DNA of 64,000 nt from Paenibacillus arenosi (GTDB taxonomy: Bacteria > Bacillota > Bacilli > Paenibacillales > Paenibacillaceae), in the NCBI RefSeq assembly GCF_014841135.1, contig NZ_JACYTN010000003.1, forward strand, positions 186,001 to 250,000, in the 5' to 3' direction. The notes below the pieces were generated by a model, which saw only the letters and a program-made list of their open reading frames with translations, did not search any database and was not told where the DNA came from. Position 1 is the stretch's first letter. Every line of letters starts with the position of its first letter. Both the position numbers and the translations under genes were made by a program. Shown here piece after piece: positions 32,316 through 40,820 of the stretch.

Positions 32316-34072
32316 TGGATAAACACACACTTGGATTTAAAGGAAGCAAACTTGTCGTAGCGGTTATTGTGCTGCTGACCTTCATTCACAGTGTGTCCAT
32401 CCTATATATTGCAATAGGGCTGGCAGAGACGATCTCCTCCCTATTTGCAGGCCAAGCGCTGCAGGAACAAGTCGACTCTATCGCGAAGTTCCTGCTCGCT
32501 TTCTTTATCCGGCAATTGACGGCGCTTCTCATGCAGAAGATCGCCTATCGATATGCGGAGACGGCAGGGCGTGAGCTGCGCAAGCAGCTGGTTAGCAAGC
32601 TGTTTCAGTTCGGGCCGCGTCTTGTCCAATCCGAAGGGACGGGCAACGTCGTAACGCTCGTACTGGACGGAATTGCTCAGTTCCGAACGTATGTGGAGCT
32701 TATTATCCCACGTATGATAGGCACTGCGATTACACCAATTATCGTTCTGGGTTATGTATGTTGGCTGGACCCTGTAGCCGCCATTATTTTAGCGGTAACA
32801 ATGCCAATTCTGATTGTATTTATGATTCTGCTCGGATTGGCAACGAAGACGCATATGGGACGACAGTGGAAGTCCTATCGTTTATTATCCAATCATTTCG
32901 TGGATTCGCTGCGTGGGCTAGAGACACTGAAAGTACTTGGTCAGAGTAAAGCGCACAGCGACACGATTGAGCGCGTGAGTGACTCTTACCGTTCAGCAAC
33001 GATTAAAACATTGCGGATGGCATTTCTGTCCTCGTTTGCACTTGATTTCTTTACGACGCTGTCCGTCGCGATGGTAGCGGTAAATCTCGGATTGCGCCTT
33101 ATTGAAGGCGATACGGTGCTGTATCCAGCGCTATTAATATTGATTCTAGCACCAGAGTATTTTTTGCCGATTCGCATGGTAGGTGCGGATTATCATGCGA
33201 CGTTAAAGGGCAAGGAGGCAGGCAAGGCTATTCGTGCTGTTATTGAAAAGGGTGAAGCCGAAGCGGTGAAACTTGCGTCTTCTCCTTCTGCACATGCGGC
33301 TGAGCAAGCGAAGTGGACTTGGACGAAGGATAGTACGTTAACGTTGAAAGAGGTTGGTTTGAAGCATGAAGCGGAAGGTCCAGCTTCGCTCGACGATATT
33401 CATCTGACGTTGCGAGGGATGAAGAAGGTTGGTGTAATTGGTGCAAGTGGAGCGGGTAAATCAACCCTTATCGATATACTCGGCGGCTTCCTTGCTCCAT
33501 CGTCTGGTGATGTACTGCTTAATGGAGAATCTATTAAGAGATTAACGGAAGAAGGCTGGCGACAGCAGCTAACTTATATTCCTCAGCAGCCGTACTTATA
33601 CAACAGCTCTTTGGCTGACAATGTCCGTTTCTATACGCCAGATGCTTCAGAGGAAGATGTGAAGCAAGCAATCGCTGCTGCTGGGCTAGATCAAGTTGTG
33701 GCACGCCTGCCTCAAGGGATGGACGAAGTCATTGGTAATGGCGGACGTTCCCTGAGCGGTGGACAAGAGCAACGTGTCGCATTGGCTCGTGCATTTTTAA
33801 GCAAGCGTCCTATTATGCTGTTGGATGAGCCGACGGCACATTTGGATATTGAGACAGAGTATGAATTGAAAGAGACGATGCTTCCGTTATTGGAGAACAA
33901 GCTGGTTCTGATGGCCACTCACCGCCTGCACTGGATGATGGAGATGGATTGGGTGATCGTGCTCGAGCATGGACGTATCGCGGAAACGGGTACACATGAA
34001 GAGCTGTTGGAACGCAAGGGATTATACTACGAGATGATGCGCATGCAAATGGAAGGGGTGGACGAAGGATGA
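32315..34072 (+). CDS. cydD: Heterodimeric ABC transporter CydD, cytochrome bd assembly
   Basis: 585 residues: type I ABC exporter with six membrane helices (to about 310) and an NBD. Walker A is GASGAGKST, signature NGGRSLSGGQEQRVALA, Walker B IMLLDEPTAHLD with catalytic Glu, switch His in MATHRLHWM. CydDC in E. coli exports cysteine/glutathione or handles heme and is needed for cytochrome bd assembly. Its place directly behind cydB, with a 1-bp overlap, confirms the assignment. Start ATG is inside TAATG. Confidence 0.92.
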   Translation: MDKHTLGFKGSKLVVAVIVLLTFIHSVSILYIAIGLAETISSLFAGQALQEQVDSIAKFLLAFFIRQLTALLMQKIAYRYAETAGRELRKQLVSKLFQFGPRLVQSEGTGNVVTLVLDGIAQFRTYVELIIPRMIGTAITPIIVLGYVCWLDPVAAIILAVTMPILIVFMILLGLATKTHMGRQWKSYRLLSNHFVDSLRGLETLKVLGQSKAHSDTIERVSDSYRSATIKTLRMAFLSSFALDFFTTLSVAMVAVNLGLRLIEGDTVLYPALLILILAPEYFLPIRMVGADYHATLKGKEAGKAIRAVIEKGEAEAVKLASSPSAHAAEQAKWTWTKDSTLTLKEVGLKHEAEGPASLDDIHLTLRGMKKVGVIGASGAGKSTLIDILGGFLAPSSGDVLLNGESIKRLTEEGWRQQLTYIPQQPYLYNSSLADNVRFYTPDASEEDVKQAIAAAGLDQVVARLPQGMDEVIGNGGRSLSGGQEQRVALARAFLSKRPIMLLDEPTAHLDIETEYELKETMLPLLENKLVLMATHRLHWMMEMDWVIVLEHGRIAETGTHEELLERKGLYYEMMRMQMEGVDEG

Positions 34073-36066
34073 AGCGTGAGGATTGGATTCGACCGTATTT
34101 CTCAACCCATACGTGGCGCTTTGCTCTCATCGTCTTCCTCGGTCTATTGACGGCGTTATGTGCTTCAGCGCTCATGTTCACATCAGGGTATTTAATTTCG
34201 AAGTCATCGCTTCGTCCGGAAAATATTTTGATGGTGTATGTTCCGGTCGTTCTTGTGCGTACGTTCGGCATCAGCCGTTCGGTTGTGCATTATGTAGAGC
34301 GTTTGGTCGGTCATGATACGATCCTTCGCATCTTGTCTCATATGCGGGTACGTTTGTACCGACTGTTGGAGCCGCAAGCGTTGTTCATTCGCTCTCGCTT
34401 TCGTACAGGCGACATTCTTGGTATGTTGGCAGATGATATTGAGTATTTGCAAAATATTTTTATGCGGACGATTTTTCCGAGCATTGTAGCGCTGGCTGCC
34501 TATGTGGTCGTTATTGCAGCACTTGGCTGGTTCGACCCAGCGTTTGCGTTGTTGATGGCTTTCTATATTGCACTGCTTATATTCGTATTACCAGCTTTAT
34601 CGCTGTATGTGAATAAGGCACGTAACCGCCAGTTGAAGCAGAAACGCAATCAGCTGTATCAGAAGCTCACGGATGCAGTGCTTGGCATGGGGGATTGGGT
34701 CATTAGCGGACGTCAGGCGACATTTGTTAACGACTATGAACGGGAAGAAGCCGAAGTAGCGCGTATTGAGCGCTCCTTGAGCAATTGGTCGAAGTGGCGG
34801 ACATTTGCCGCACAGGGAGTCGTTGGCGCTGTTGTGATCTCGATGATTTATTGGGCAGCGCAGATGTTTGCTGCACAAGCGATTGATGCAACGCTAATTG
34901 CCGCATTCGTACTCGTCGTATTCCCGATGATGGAGGCTTTCCTGCCTGTATCAGATGCGATTGATAAACTACCGCAGTATACCGATTCTTTGGATCGGAT
35001 GGCGAAGGTAGATCAAGGTGAGGGCGAAGGTGAAAGCAGAAATAAAAGCAAACATGAAGGCGAAAGTGAGGGTGCTAGGAAGAATAGCATTACTTCGGGG
35101 GAACAACAGGCTAGCGAAAGTGCGGAGCGAGCTGCTGACGGTAGAGCTGGTAAAAGCCGTGGCAACTACGACAGTTGTGGTAACAGTGACAACCATGAAA
35201 ACCATGAAAACCATGAAAACCGAGATAACCACGACAAATGTGATAAACGTAGTCATTCCGATAGTTCTTCCCTCATTACAGAGAAGCTTGTGCAAGCTGC
35301 TCGCCAATCGGCGCACATCCGTATTGAACATGCAAGCTACCGTTATGAGCAGGGCAGCGAGATGGCCGTAGAAGAGTTGTCGCTTGATATTCCGCAGGGC
35401 AAGAAGATAGCGGTTATCGGTCGCAGCGGCGCAGGCAAGTCCACGCTGCTGAAGCTGATTCAAGGTGCACTTGCGCCTACGTCTGGCGCGGTCACCATCA
35501 ATGGAACGCCGGCGGATGCTTACGCCGGCGCAGATCGCATCGCCACCGTCGTATCGGTGCTCAATCAGAGCCCGCACTTATTCGATACGACGGTGGCGAA
35601 CAACATTCGCCTCGGACGTTATGATGCGTCCGAGGAAGAGCTTCGCCAAGCCGCCCGCCAAGCGCGGCTGGATGGCTTAATTGAATCGCTGCCCGAAGGG
35701 TACCTCACGCCTATGCATGAGGCAGGGCAGCGATTCTCCGGCGGAGAGCGCCAGCGAGTTGCGCTAGCGCGCATCCTGCTGCAGCAGACGCCGGTAGTGC
35801 TTCTCGACGAGCCAACGGTAGGTCTCGACCCGCGCACGGAGCGGGAACTGCTGGCGACGATGTTCGACGCAATGGCGGATAAGTCGCTCATATGGATTAC
35901 CCATCACCTCGTAGGGGTGGAGCAGATGGACGAAGTCATCTTCATGGAAGAAGGCCGCATCATTATGCGCGGCACACATGAACAATTAATGAAGCAGGAG
36001 GCGCGTTACCGCCGCCTGTACCAATTGGACCGACCACTTGTAATGAAGGCGGTCGGATTATCGTGA
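34069..36066 (+). CDS. cydC: Heterodimeric ABC transporter CydC with unusual linker insert
   Basis: 665 residues, longer than the usual 550-590. Six membrane helices (about 15-300) are followed by an insert (about 312-405) rich in Glu, Ser, then Asn-His-Glu triplets and Asp-Lys-Cys-Asp, before the NBD. NBD motifs: Walker A IGRSGAGKST, signature RFSGGERQRVALA, Walker B PVVLLDEPTVGLD, and ITHHLVGVEQ. The insert is hydrophilic and likely flexible; it does not disturb core motifs. Beyond about 35400 the gene is visibly richer in G+C than the rest of the operon. Partner of CydD, overlapping it by 4 bp (ATGA). Terminator downstream. Confidence 0.9.
   Translation: MKREDWIRPYFSTHTWRFALIVFLGLLTALCASALMFTSGYLISKSSLRPENILMVYVPVVLVRTFGISRSVVHYVERLVGHDTILRILSHMRVRLYRLLEPQALFIRSRFRTGDILGMLADDIEYLQNIFMRTIFPSIVALAAYVVVIAALGWFDPAFALLMAFYIALLIFVLPALSLYVNKARNRQLKQKRNQLYQKLTDAVLGMGDWVISGRQATFVNDYEREEAEVARIERSLSNWSKWRTFAAQGVVGAVVISMIYWAAQMFAAQAIDATLIAAFVLVVFPMMEAFLPVSDAIDKLPQYTDSLDRMAKVDQGEGEGESRNKSKHEGESEGARKNSITSGEQQASESAERAADGRAGKSRGNYDSCGNSDNHENHENHENRDNHDKCDKRSHSDSSSLITEKLVQAARQSAHIRIEHASYRYEQGSEMAVEELSLDIPQGKKIAVIGRSGAGKSTLLKLIQGALAPTSGAVTINGTPADAYAGADRIATVVSVLNQSPHLFDTTVANNIRLGRYDASEEELRQAARQARLDGLIESLPEGYLTPMHEAGQRFSGGERQRVALARILLQQTPVVLLDEPTVGLDPRTERELLATMFDAMADKSLIWITHHLVGVEQMDEVIFMEEGRIIMRGTHEQLMKQEARYRRLYQLDRPLVMKAVGLS
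35005..35290 (+). other. Low-complexity His/Asn/Asp/Glu-rich insert in cydC
   Basis: Encodes GEGEGESRNKSKHEGESEG near the start and then three tandem Asn-His-Glu triplets with Arg-Asp-Asn-His-Asp-Lys-Cys-Asp. The 9-bp unit AACCATGAA recurs at 35194-35220, a slippage-type tandem repeat. It lies between transmembrane and nucleotide-binding domains and does not resemble a known domain. Confidence 0.85.
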
Positions 36067-36120
36067 GCAGGATCGAATAAAGGGAATGATTCGTCAATGT
36101 AAGGTCGGTATAACGTAGGT

Positions 36121-36166
36121 ATCACAGCGGCTGTCCATTAGGGGCAGTAGCTGTGATGTTTTTTTG
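36121..36166 (+). terminator. Intrinsic terminator after cydC
   Basis: ATCACAGC (36121-36128) pairs with GCTGTGAT (36150-36157), followed by GTTTTTTT. Confidence 0.85.
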
Positions 36167-36234
36167 TGCAGATAGGAGCAAATAGGGAGAGAGATTCTAT
36201 GCTGATGTCGCGCGCTCATTTCCACAAGTCAAGT

Positions 36235-36263
36235 TTGACAGATAGAGCTTGAAACAGTATGAT
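36235..36263 (+). promoter_or_regulatory. Sigma-A promoter of mhqD
   Basis: TTGACA (36235-36240), 17-bp spacer, TATGAT (36258-36263). Expected start near 36270. Confidence 0.85.
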
Positions 36264-36276
36264 ATATTTATATCAA

Positions 36277-36296
36277 ATATCTCGAATTCAAGATAT
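36277..36296. promoter_or_regulatory. MhqR-type operator
   Basis: ATATCTCGAATTCAAGATAT, a near-perfect palindrome. It matches the B. subtilis MhqR operator core TATCTcgaAtTCgAGATA (recalled) and lies immediately downstream of the mhqD transcription start. No mhqR gene is next to it. Confidence 0.82.
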
Positions 36297-36389
36297 AAAA
36301 GTTTACAATGGATAAAAAGTTAAAAACGAAGTGGCTAGTCTCCCCACATACTAGGAGACAATGTAACTATTCGTTAAGGAGGATTTCTC

Positions 36390-37001
36390 ATGAAGCATAT
36401 ATTTAAAGAAGGAACAGATCCTAACGCACCTGTATTGCTTCTGCTGCACGGTACAGGCGGTACAGAGCACGATTTGCTGCCGCTAGCTGAAGCATTATCG
36501 CCAAAGTCTGCGGTACTTAGCGTTCGCGGTAATGTATTGGAAAATGGCATGCCTCGTTTCTTCCGCCGTCTAGCTGAAGGCGTATTTGACGAGGAGGATC
36601 TTCTATTCCGTACACAAGAGCTGTATGATTTTGTCGATTCAGCAGCGGTTCAGTATGGCTTTAACCGTGAACGTGTCGTGGCAGTAGGTTATTCCAATGG
36701 AGCTAACATTGCTGGGAGCTTGCTCTTCCATCATCCCAATGCGTTGAATGGAGCTGTTCTCTATCATCCAATGGTGCCTAGAAGAGGGGTATCTTTGCCT
36801 GACTTAGAGGGTATGCCCGTGTTTATCGGAGCTGGCTCGAACGACCGGATGTGCACGCCTGCCGAAACAGAGGACTTGTCTGCATTGCTGCAAAGTGCGG
36901 GTGCTGAGGTTCAGCTATTCTGGGATCATATGGGACATCAGCTTACGGCAAACGAAGTGAAGGCTTCCACAGCTTGGTTTGCGAAGCACTATACTGCTTA
37001 A
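36390..37001 (+). CDS. mhqD: Hydrolase MhqD, quinone/catechol stress response
   Basis: 203 residues, alpha/beta hydrolase of the phospholipase/carboxylesterase group. It aligns by eye with B. subtilis MhqD over its whole length: LLLLHGTGGTEHDLLPLAEA, VLENGMPRFFRRLAEGVFDE, GYSNGANIAGSLLFHHPNAL, VFIGAGSNDRMCTPAETEDL and DHMGHQLT. The nucleophile is Ser in GYSNG, with Asp in SNDRMC and His in GHQLT. MhqD is induced by methylhydroquinone and helps survival under quinones; its substrate is not settled. The promoter and MhqR-type operator upstream agree. ATG follows AAGGAGGA. Confidence 0.92.
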   Translation: MKHIFKEGTDPNAPVLLLLHGTGGTEHDLLPLAEALSPKSAVLSVRGNVLENGMPRFFRRLAEGVFDEEDLLFRTQELYDFVDSAAVQYGFNRERVVAVGYSNGANIAGSLLFHHPNALNGAVLYHPMVPRRGVSLPDLEGMPVFIGAGSNDRMCTPAETEDLSALLQSAGAEVQLFWDHMGHQLTANEVKASTAWFAKHYTA

Positions 37002-37066
37002 TGGTAAGGTGTGACCGTACGACTCCTAACTATCCAATTCCAGCACGCGCTTTATATTCATGATGA

Positions 37067-37101
37067 AAAGCCGGGCAGTTGTAGGATCTGCCCGGCTTTT
37101 A
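37067..37101. terminator. Bidirectional terminator between mhqD and chitinase
   Basis: AAAAGCCGGGCAG / CTGCCCGGCTTTT with a 9-nt loop; A and T runs on both sides serve both directions. Confidence 0.92.
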
Positions 37102-37136
37102 CATTATCAATGCAATGATTGATTAGCAATTAATCA

Positions 37137-39329
37137 TTAATAATGAATGCCGTATCTTACTCCATTGACTGTTAAGCTGTAATTGGTTGGACCAGAAAGA
37201 GGTAGGAAGAATGCCATTTGAATCAACTTTGTCTGGCCAGCTTGAATGGTTTCGTAATCTGGTATTGTCATCGTAACCCGATGGAAGTCTCCTTGTAAGC
37301 CGCCGACATTAGGTCCGGTATGACCTGGAGTGACCGTTATCGGGTAGCCGTTCCAATTCTCTACTCGACTCGGTGCTGATGTTGGAATATCAAATTGCAG
37401 CACCGACCCACCTGGAATCACCGCATTGGTGTTGTTTGTAATAGCAAGCTTGGGCGCTACTGGGAAATTATTTCCGCCCATCGGAAATTGAACTAATTCT
37501 ACTTTCACATTGAGCTGACTTGCTGGTGGAGGCAAAGTTCCCGGGTTAACGTTGCTGTAAGGAGCAGCCGTTTTGAACTTATTGTGAATAATTTTTGTTA
37601 ATGTAGAGCCCATAAAATACTCGCCTTGACCGTTATTGCGTTGAGGATAAAAGTCATAATCCCCTGAGAGTTCCCAAATCATAATTCCGCCAATACCTTT
37701 TTGTACGACGTAATCTGCCTTAGCCGTAATCGTTTGTGCATCTTCTGTAGAGAGGAACACATTTTTTTGTGGGTTCCACAACCAAGAGGCGACTAGTGTA
37801 CTATCAAAGTGCCTATTATAGGTGCCGACGATTTGCGCTTGAGGGAGCCCGAACATATTTAAATAAGAGCCGCGAATTTCATTTTCAAGGTTCATCGCAT
37901 GCCACATTGGGCTGTAGCCTCCAGGTGTTTCAAGGCCGTTTACTTTATCATGCCAAATATTATCGATGCCGATCGCGCCATCTCCACATTTCTGTTCGCC
38001 CGGCATACAGTTCGTAGTAGCTGCTTTGCCCCATAGTCCGTTCGTACCGCCTTGGACATTTTTGAAGCCGCGAGTATAGTAAGGGACTCCGATATTAATT
38101 CGTCCGGCTTGCATCATGCCGCGCATGTAGTGATAGGACCAATCTGTGTTTAAGTGCCCTATACCTAAGTAATCGGGTGAGGTGTACATACCTGCTGCTG
38201 CAAGCTCTGCATCTTTACCATCATCAAATAGGGCGGCATTGGGGCCAACGAATTCATTCCATGAACCATGCAGATCGTAGGACATAATATTTACGTAGTC
38301 GAGGTATTTCAATCCTTGAGAAGTTTCCATGCCGCGAAGTAGATAACTAGAAGCCGGAGAAGCAATTGTGAGCATATAGTATTTCCCGTCTTGAGCAGAC
38401 GCTTGATCTAGCTTTATGCGCAGTACTTTTAGCAATTCTACATAGCTTGCATTTAGACCAGCGCGGCGAGGTTGAGAGACTGACCAATCAAGGGGATTGC
38501 CTGCTTGCTCCATAGTGGTTGGATATTCATAGTCGATATCTGCCCCATCGAATCCGTATTGACGGAGAAATGTGACGACAGAATTAGCAAACGTGTTAAT
38601 GCCTGCATGGTTTATCGTGCCGTCTGCATTTGTAGTCATGGTGTAGAAGCCCCCGGAGCTGATACGGTTGCCTGATGCATCAGGATATCCACCCGTTTCT
38701 GCCCAGCCGCCAATCGATACTAAAGTTTTGACACCAGGGTGCTGTTTTTTGAACTTGTTGAGAAGATTGAAGTGGCCTTTATAGCTATATGCTGGATCCA
38801 TTGCTGCTGATGGTTCGCCTGGCCATTGCATACCTATGGCTTTATTGGTAGGACTCATTGCTCCAACGGAGACTTGATTGCTGCCATCGATATACGCGAA
38901 GGCATAATTGATATGGGTAATATTGCTCCATGGGATATGGTTTACTAGATATTTAGGTTTGCCATCTGTTCCTGTTCTCCAGTCTGTGAAGTAACCAATA
39001 ATGCGGCGTTTCGAATCATTAGGGAGCTTCTCGCGGCCATTACTATCATAGACCGTACAATACGGGATGCCTTGTACACCAGAGTCATACAAACCTGCTG
39101 GCCGACAAGCTTGGTTAGGGTCCGTGATAGGACTGTTTGCTGGCACTGCGGTTTGAGAGATATCCATAGCTGCAGGGATAGAAGAGGGCTGATTCGTAGT
39201 TGTGCTTGGCTCTGTTGCTTCTGCTGAAGCTGGAGGCAGAGCTGTCGAGAATAAACTGATAGCAAGTAGTAAGCTTGCGCTTAGAAGAAAAAACTTCTTA
39301 CCTCTATTCTGTTTTCTAACCAACGACAA
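37137..39329 (-). CDS. Secreted chitinase, glycoside hydrolase family 18
   Basis: About 730 residues. Signal peptide KKFFLLSASLLLAISLFSTA with cleavage near PASAEA. The GH18 barrel (about 110-580) has RRIIGYFTDWRTG, TLVSIGGWAET, the catalytic DGADIDYEYP (Glu268), the MSYDLHGSWNEFVGP substrate strand and GIGGIMIWELSGDYDF. The YEYP and long alpha/beta insertion resemble Serratia ChiA-type processive enzymes. The C-terminal 130 residues form a chitinase C-terminal/carbohydrate-binding-like domain (VELVQFPMGGNNFPVAPKL). It should cut chitin outside the cell. TTG 39329 lies 9 bp after AAGGAG and is preferred to TTG 39338, which abuts it. A cre-like site at the promoter points to CcpA control. Confidence 0.92.
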   Translation of the reverse strand: MSLVRKQNRGKKFFLLSASLLLAISLFSTALPPASAEATEPSTTTNQPSSIPAAMDISQTAVPANSPITDPNQACRPAGLYDSGVQGIPYCTVYDSNGREKLPNDSKRRIIGYFTDWRTGTDGKPKYLVNHIPWSNITHINYAFAYIDGSNQVSVGAMSPTNKAIGMQWPGEPSAAMDPAYSYKGHFNLLNKFKKQHPGVKTLVSIGGWAETGGYPDASGNRISSGGFYTMTTNADGTINHAGINTFANSVVTFLRQYGFDGADIDYEYPTTMEQAGNPLDWSVSQPRRAGLNASYVELLKVLRIKLDQASAQDGKYYMLTIASPASSYLLRGMETSQGLKYLDYVNIMSYDLHGSWNEFVGPNAALFDDGKDAELAAAGMYTSPDYLGIGHLNTDWSYHYMRGMMQAGRINIGVPYYTRGFKNVQGGTNGLWGKAATTNCMPGEQKCGDGAIGIDNIWHDKVNGLETPGGYSPMWHAMNLENEIRGSYLNMFGLPQAQIVGTYNRHFDSTLVASWLWNPQKNVFLSTEDAQTITAKADYVVQKGIGGIMIWELSGDYDFYPQRNNGQGEYFMGSTLTKIIHNKFKTAAPYSNVNPGTLPPPASQLNVKVELVQFPMGGNNFPVAPKLAITNNTNAVIPGGSVLQFDIPTSAPSRVENWNGYPITVTPGHTGPNVGGLQGDFHRVTMTIPDYETIQAGQTKLIQMAFFLPLSGPTNYSLTVNGVRYGIHY

Positions 39330-39378
39330 AGTAATCAACTCCTTAAAAATAGTAGTTTGTCCCCTGTTAACACCATAT

Positions 39379-39392
39379 ATAAAGCGCTTACA
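39379..39392. promoter_or_regulatory. cre-like CcpA site at the chitinase promoter
   Basis: Minus-strand TGTAAGCGCTTTAT compared with the cre consensus TGWAANCGNTNNCA; the left part and core match, the last two bases do not. A TATAAT lies directly next to it (39398-39393, minus). Confidence 0.6.
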
Positions 39393-39645
39393 ATTATAAT
39401 GTTGAACTTATCTTAATAGAAATAGAACGTAATGATCAAGAGTGAGACAGCAACTATTTATGATAGTGTTATCGATATATCTATTCTTATAGGAGAAGGC
39501 AAATAGTTTGCCATTCACTAGAGTATTTTGCTGCAGACGATGAAATCTATTGCCCGTTCTGTACATAGACGGCTATAATCGAGTTGGATCCATTGCATGG
39601 CAATATATGGTTTGTTCTGTTGTTAATCGTCAGGAGGGCGTTGAG

Positions 39646-40176
39646 GTGCTGGTTACTATACAAAAGCATGTATTTGAAACACTGGATGATGAACGGTTAT
39701 TAATTGTATGCAACGAGCCAATTGCTCATCAGGTAGATAAAAAAATGGTGCGTATATCAACCGATATTTTTTATACATTAACGGAAGGCCAGCGGTCTTT
39801 GTTCTTGTTCCAGACCTTTGATAGACATCTGGGTCAGCATGGCGTGTACGGATGGTTTTGCCATCTAGAATATTTATTTGCTCATGGGCCGTTCTGGAAT
39901 GTAGTTGATGTATATATTCGGCGCGTAGCTGGTAAAGAAGCGAGCACATTTTTTATACAGTTGCGGGCTTTACGAGACAAGATGACGGAGTTAGCACAGC
40001 GAAATGGTCGAAAAATTTGCGATTATTTTGGCGAGCATATGTCTGACTACCCTGATTTTCAGCGGGAGATGGAAGAGCTTGACCAGGTCGTAATTACCCT
40101 GTTCCCGGAACTTCGCTCTGCTATTGCGAGAGATATTCGTAAGCATCCTGAGCAATTTGTAATGTGGCATCATTGA
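39646..40176 (+). CDS. Conserved hypothetical protein
   Basis: 176 residues from GTG 39646, chosen for AGGAGGG about 8 bp upstream; the frame is open back to TTG 39550. I do not recognise the family with confidence. It is soluble, rich in aromatic residues, with LTEGQRSLFLFQTFDRHLGQ and HGVYGWFCHLEYLF followed by an acidic helix. The pattern recalls the DUF4375/DMP19 group but this is weak. No signal peptide. The PH-domain gene 73 bp downstream may share its transcript; no function can be inferred. Confidence 0.6.
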   Translation: MLVTIQKHVFETLDDERLLIVCNEPIAHQVDKKMVRISTDIFYTLTEGQRSLFLFQTFDRHLGQHGVYGWFCHLEYLFAHGPFWNVVDVYIRRVAGKEASTFFIQLRALRDKMTELAQRNGRKICDYFGEHMSDYPDFQREMEELDQVVITLFPELRSAIARDIRKHPEQFVMWHH

Positions 40177-40249
40177 TAGGGAGACCTTTGCGTATATTTC
40201 CATGATATACTAAGTGTGAGACTGCTTAGTTAATAGAGGAGGAAGAGAT

Positions 40250-40627
40250 ATGGGGTTTTTAGATGGAATTATGGGCAATGCTTCAGAAGTAAATCTAGAG
40301 GAAGCGAATCGAGAGTATGCAAGTATTCTGTCCCGTTCAGAGTCGATCGAAAAGGCGTATAAGCTGATTCGCGATATGTTCCTGTTTACGAACAAGCGCC
40401 TCATTTTAGTAGATAGGCAAGGAATTACGGGAAAAAAGGTTGAGTACCTGTCGATTCCTTATAAAAGCATTGTGCAGTTCAGTATCGAGACAGCAGGTAG
40501 CTTTGATATGGATGCTGAGCTAAAGATTTGGATATCTGGAAGCCCTACACCGCTGCAGAAGCAATTCAATAAGAACCTGAACATTTATGAAGTACAGTCT
40601 GTTCTCGCGGATTATGTGTTGAAATAG
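40250..40627 (+). CDS. Bacterial PH-domain protein (YvbH-like)
   Basis: 125 residues, single PH-like domain (bPH_1, PF08000): the N-terminal GFLDGIMGNASEVNLEEAN, then MFLFTNKRLILVDRQGITGK, EYLSIPYKSIVQFSIETAGS, FDMDAELKIWISGSPTPLQK and a C-terminal helix IYEVQSVLADYVL. Members such as B. subtilis YvbH are soluble beta-barrels with a C-terminal helix that form rings; their ligand is unknown. ATG follows GAGGAGGAAG. Confidence 0.88.
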   Translation: MGFLDGIMGNASEVNLEEANREYASILSRSESIEKAYKLIRDMFLFTNKRLILVDRQGITGKKVEYLSIPYKSIVQFSIETAGSFDMDAELKIWISGSPTPLQKQFNKNLNIYEVQSVLADYVLK

Positions 40628-40672
40628 ACTCACGTTAGTAAACGTTAGTAACATCATATTCGTTTTAATCAC

Positions 40673-40712
40673 AGCCCGTATGTATGGATTTATCCATAAT
40701 ACGGGCTTTTTG
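40673..40712 (+). terminator. Intrinsic terminator after PH-domain gene
   Basis: AGCCCGTAT (40673-40681) pairs with ATACGGGCT (40699-40707) around a TATGGA/TCCATA inner stem; TTTT follows. Confidence 0.85.
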
Positions 40713-40820
40713 TCCTTCGTTGGAATACAAATAGATCAAAATGATTGGAATTAGTGGACATTTCCGTTATGATAAAGGTCGGAGAGATACACAACTTGTA
40801 GACAGAAAGAAGTGTTATGA

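Noticed and set aside
34969-35577. Minus-strand frame inside cydC
   Set aside because: Overlaps the low-complexity insert and core ABC motifs; Val/Thr/Phe repeats are the mirror of the insert.
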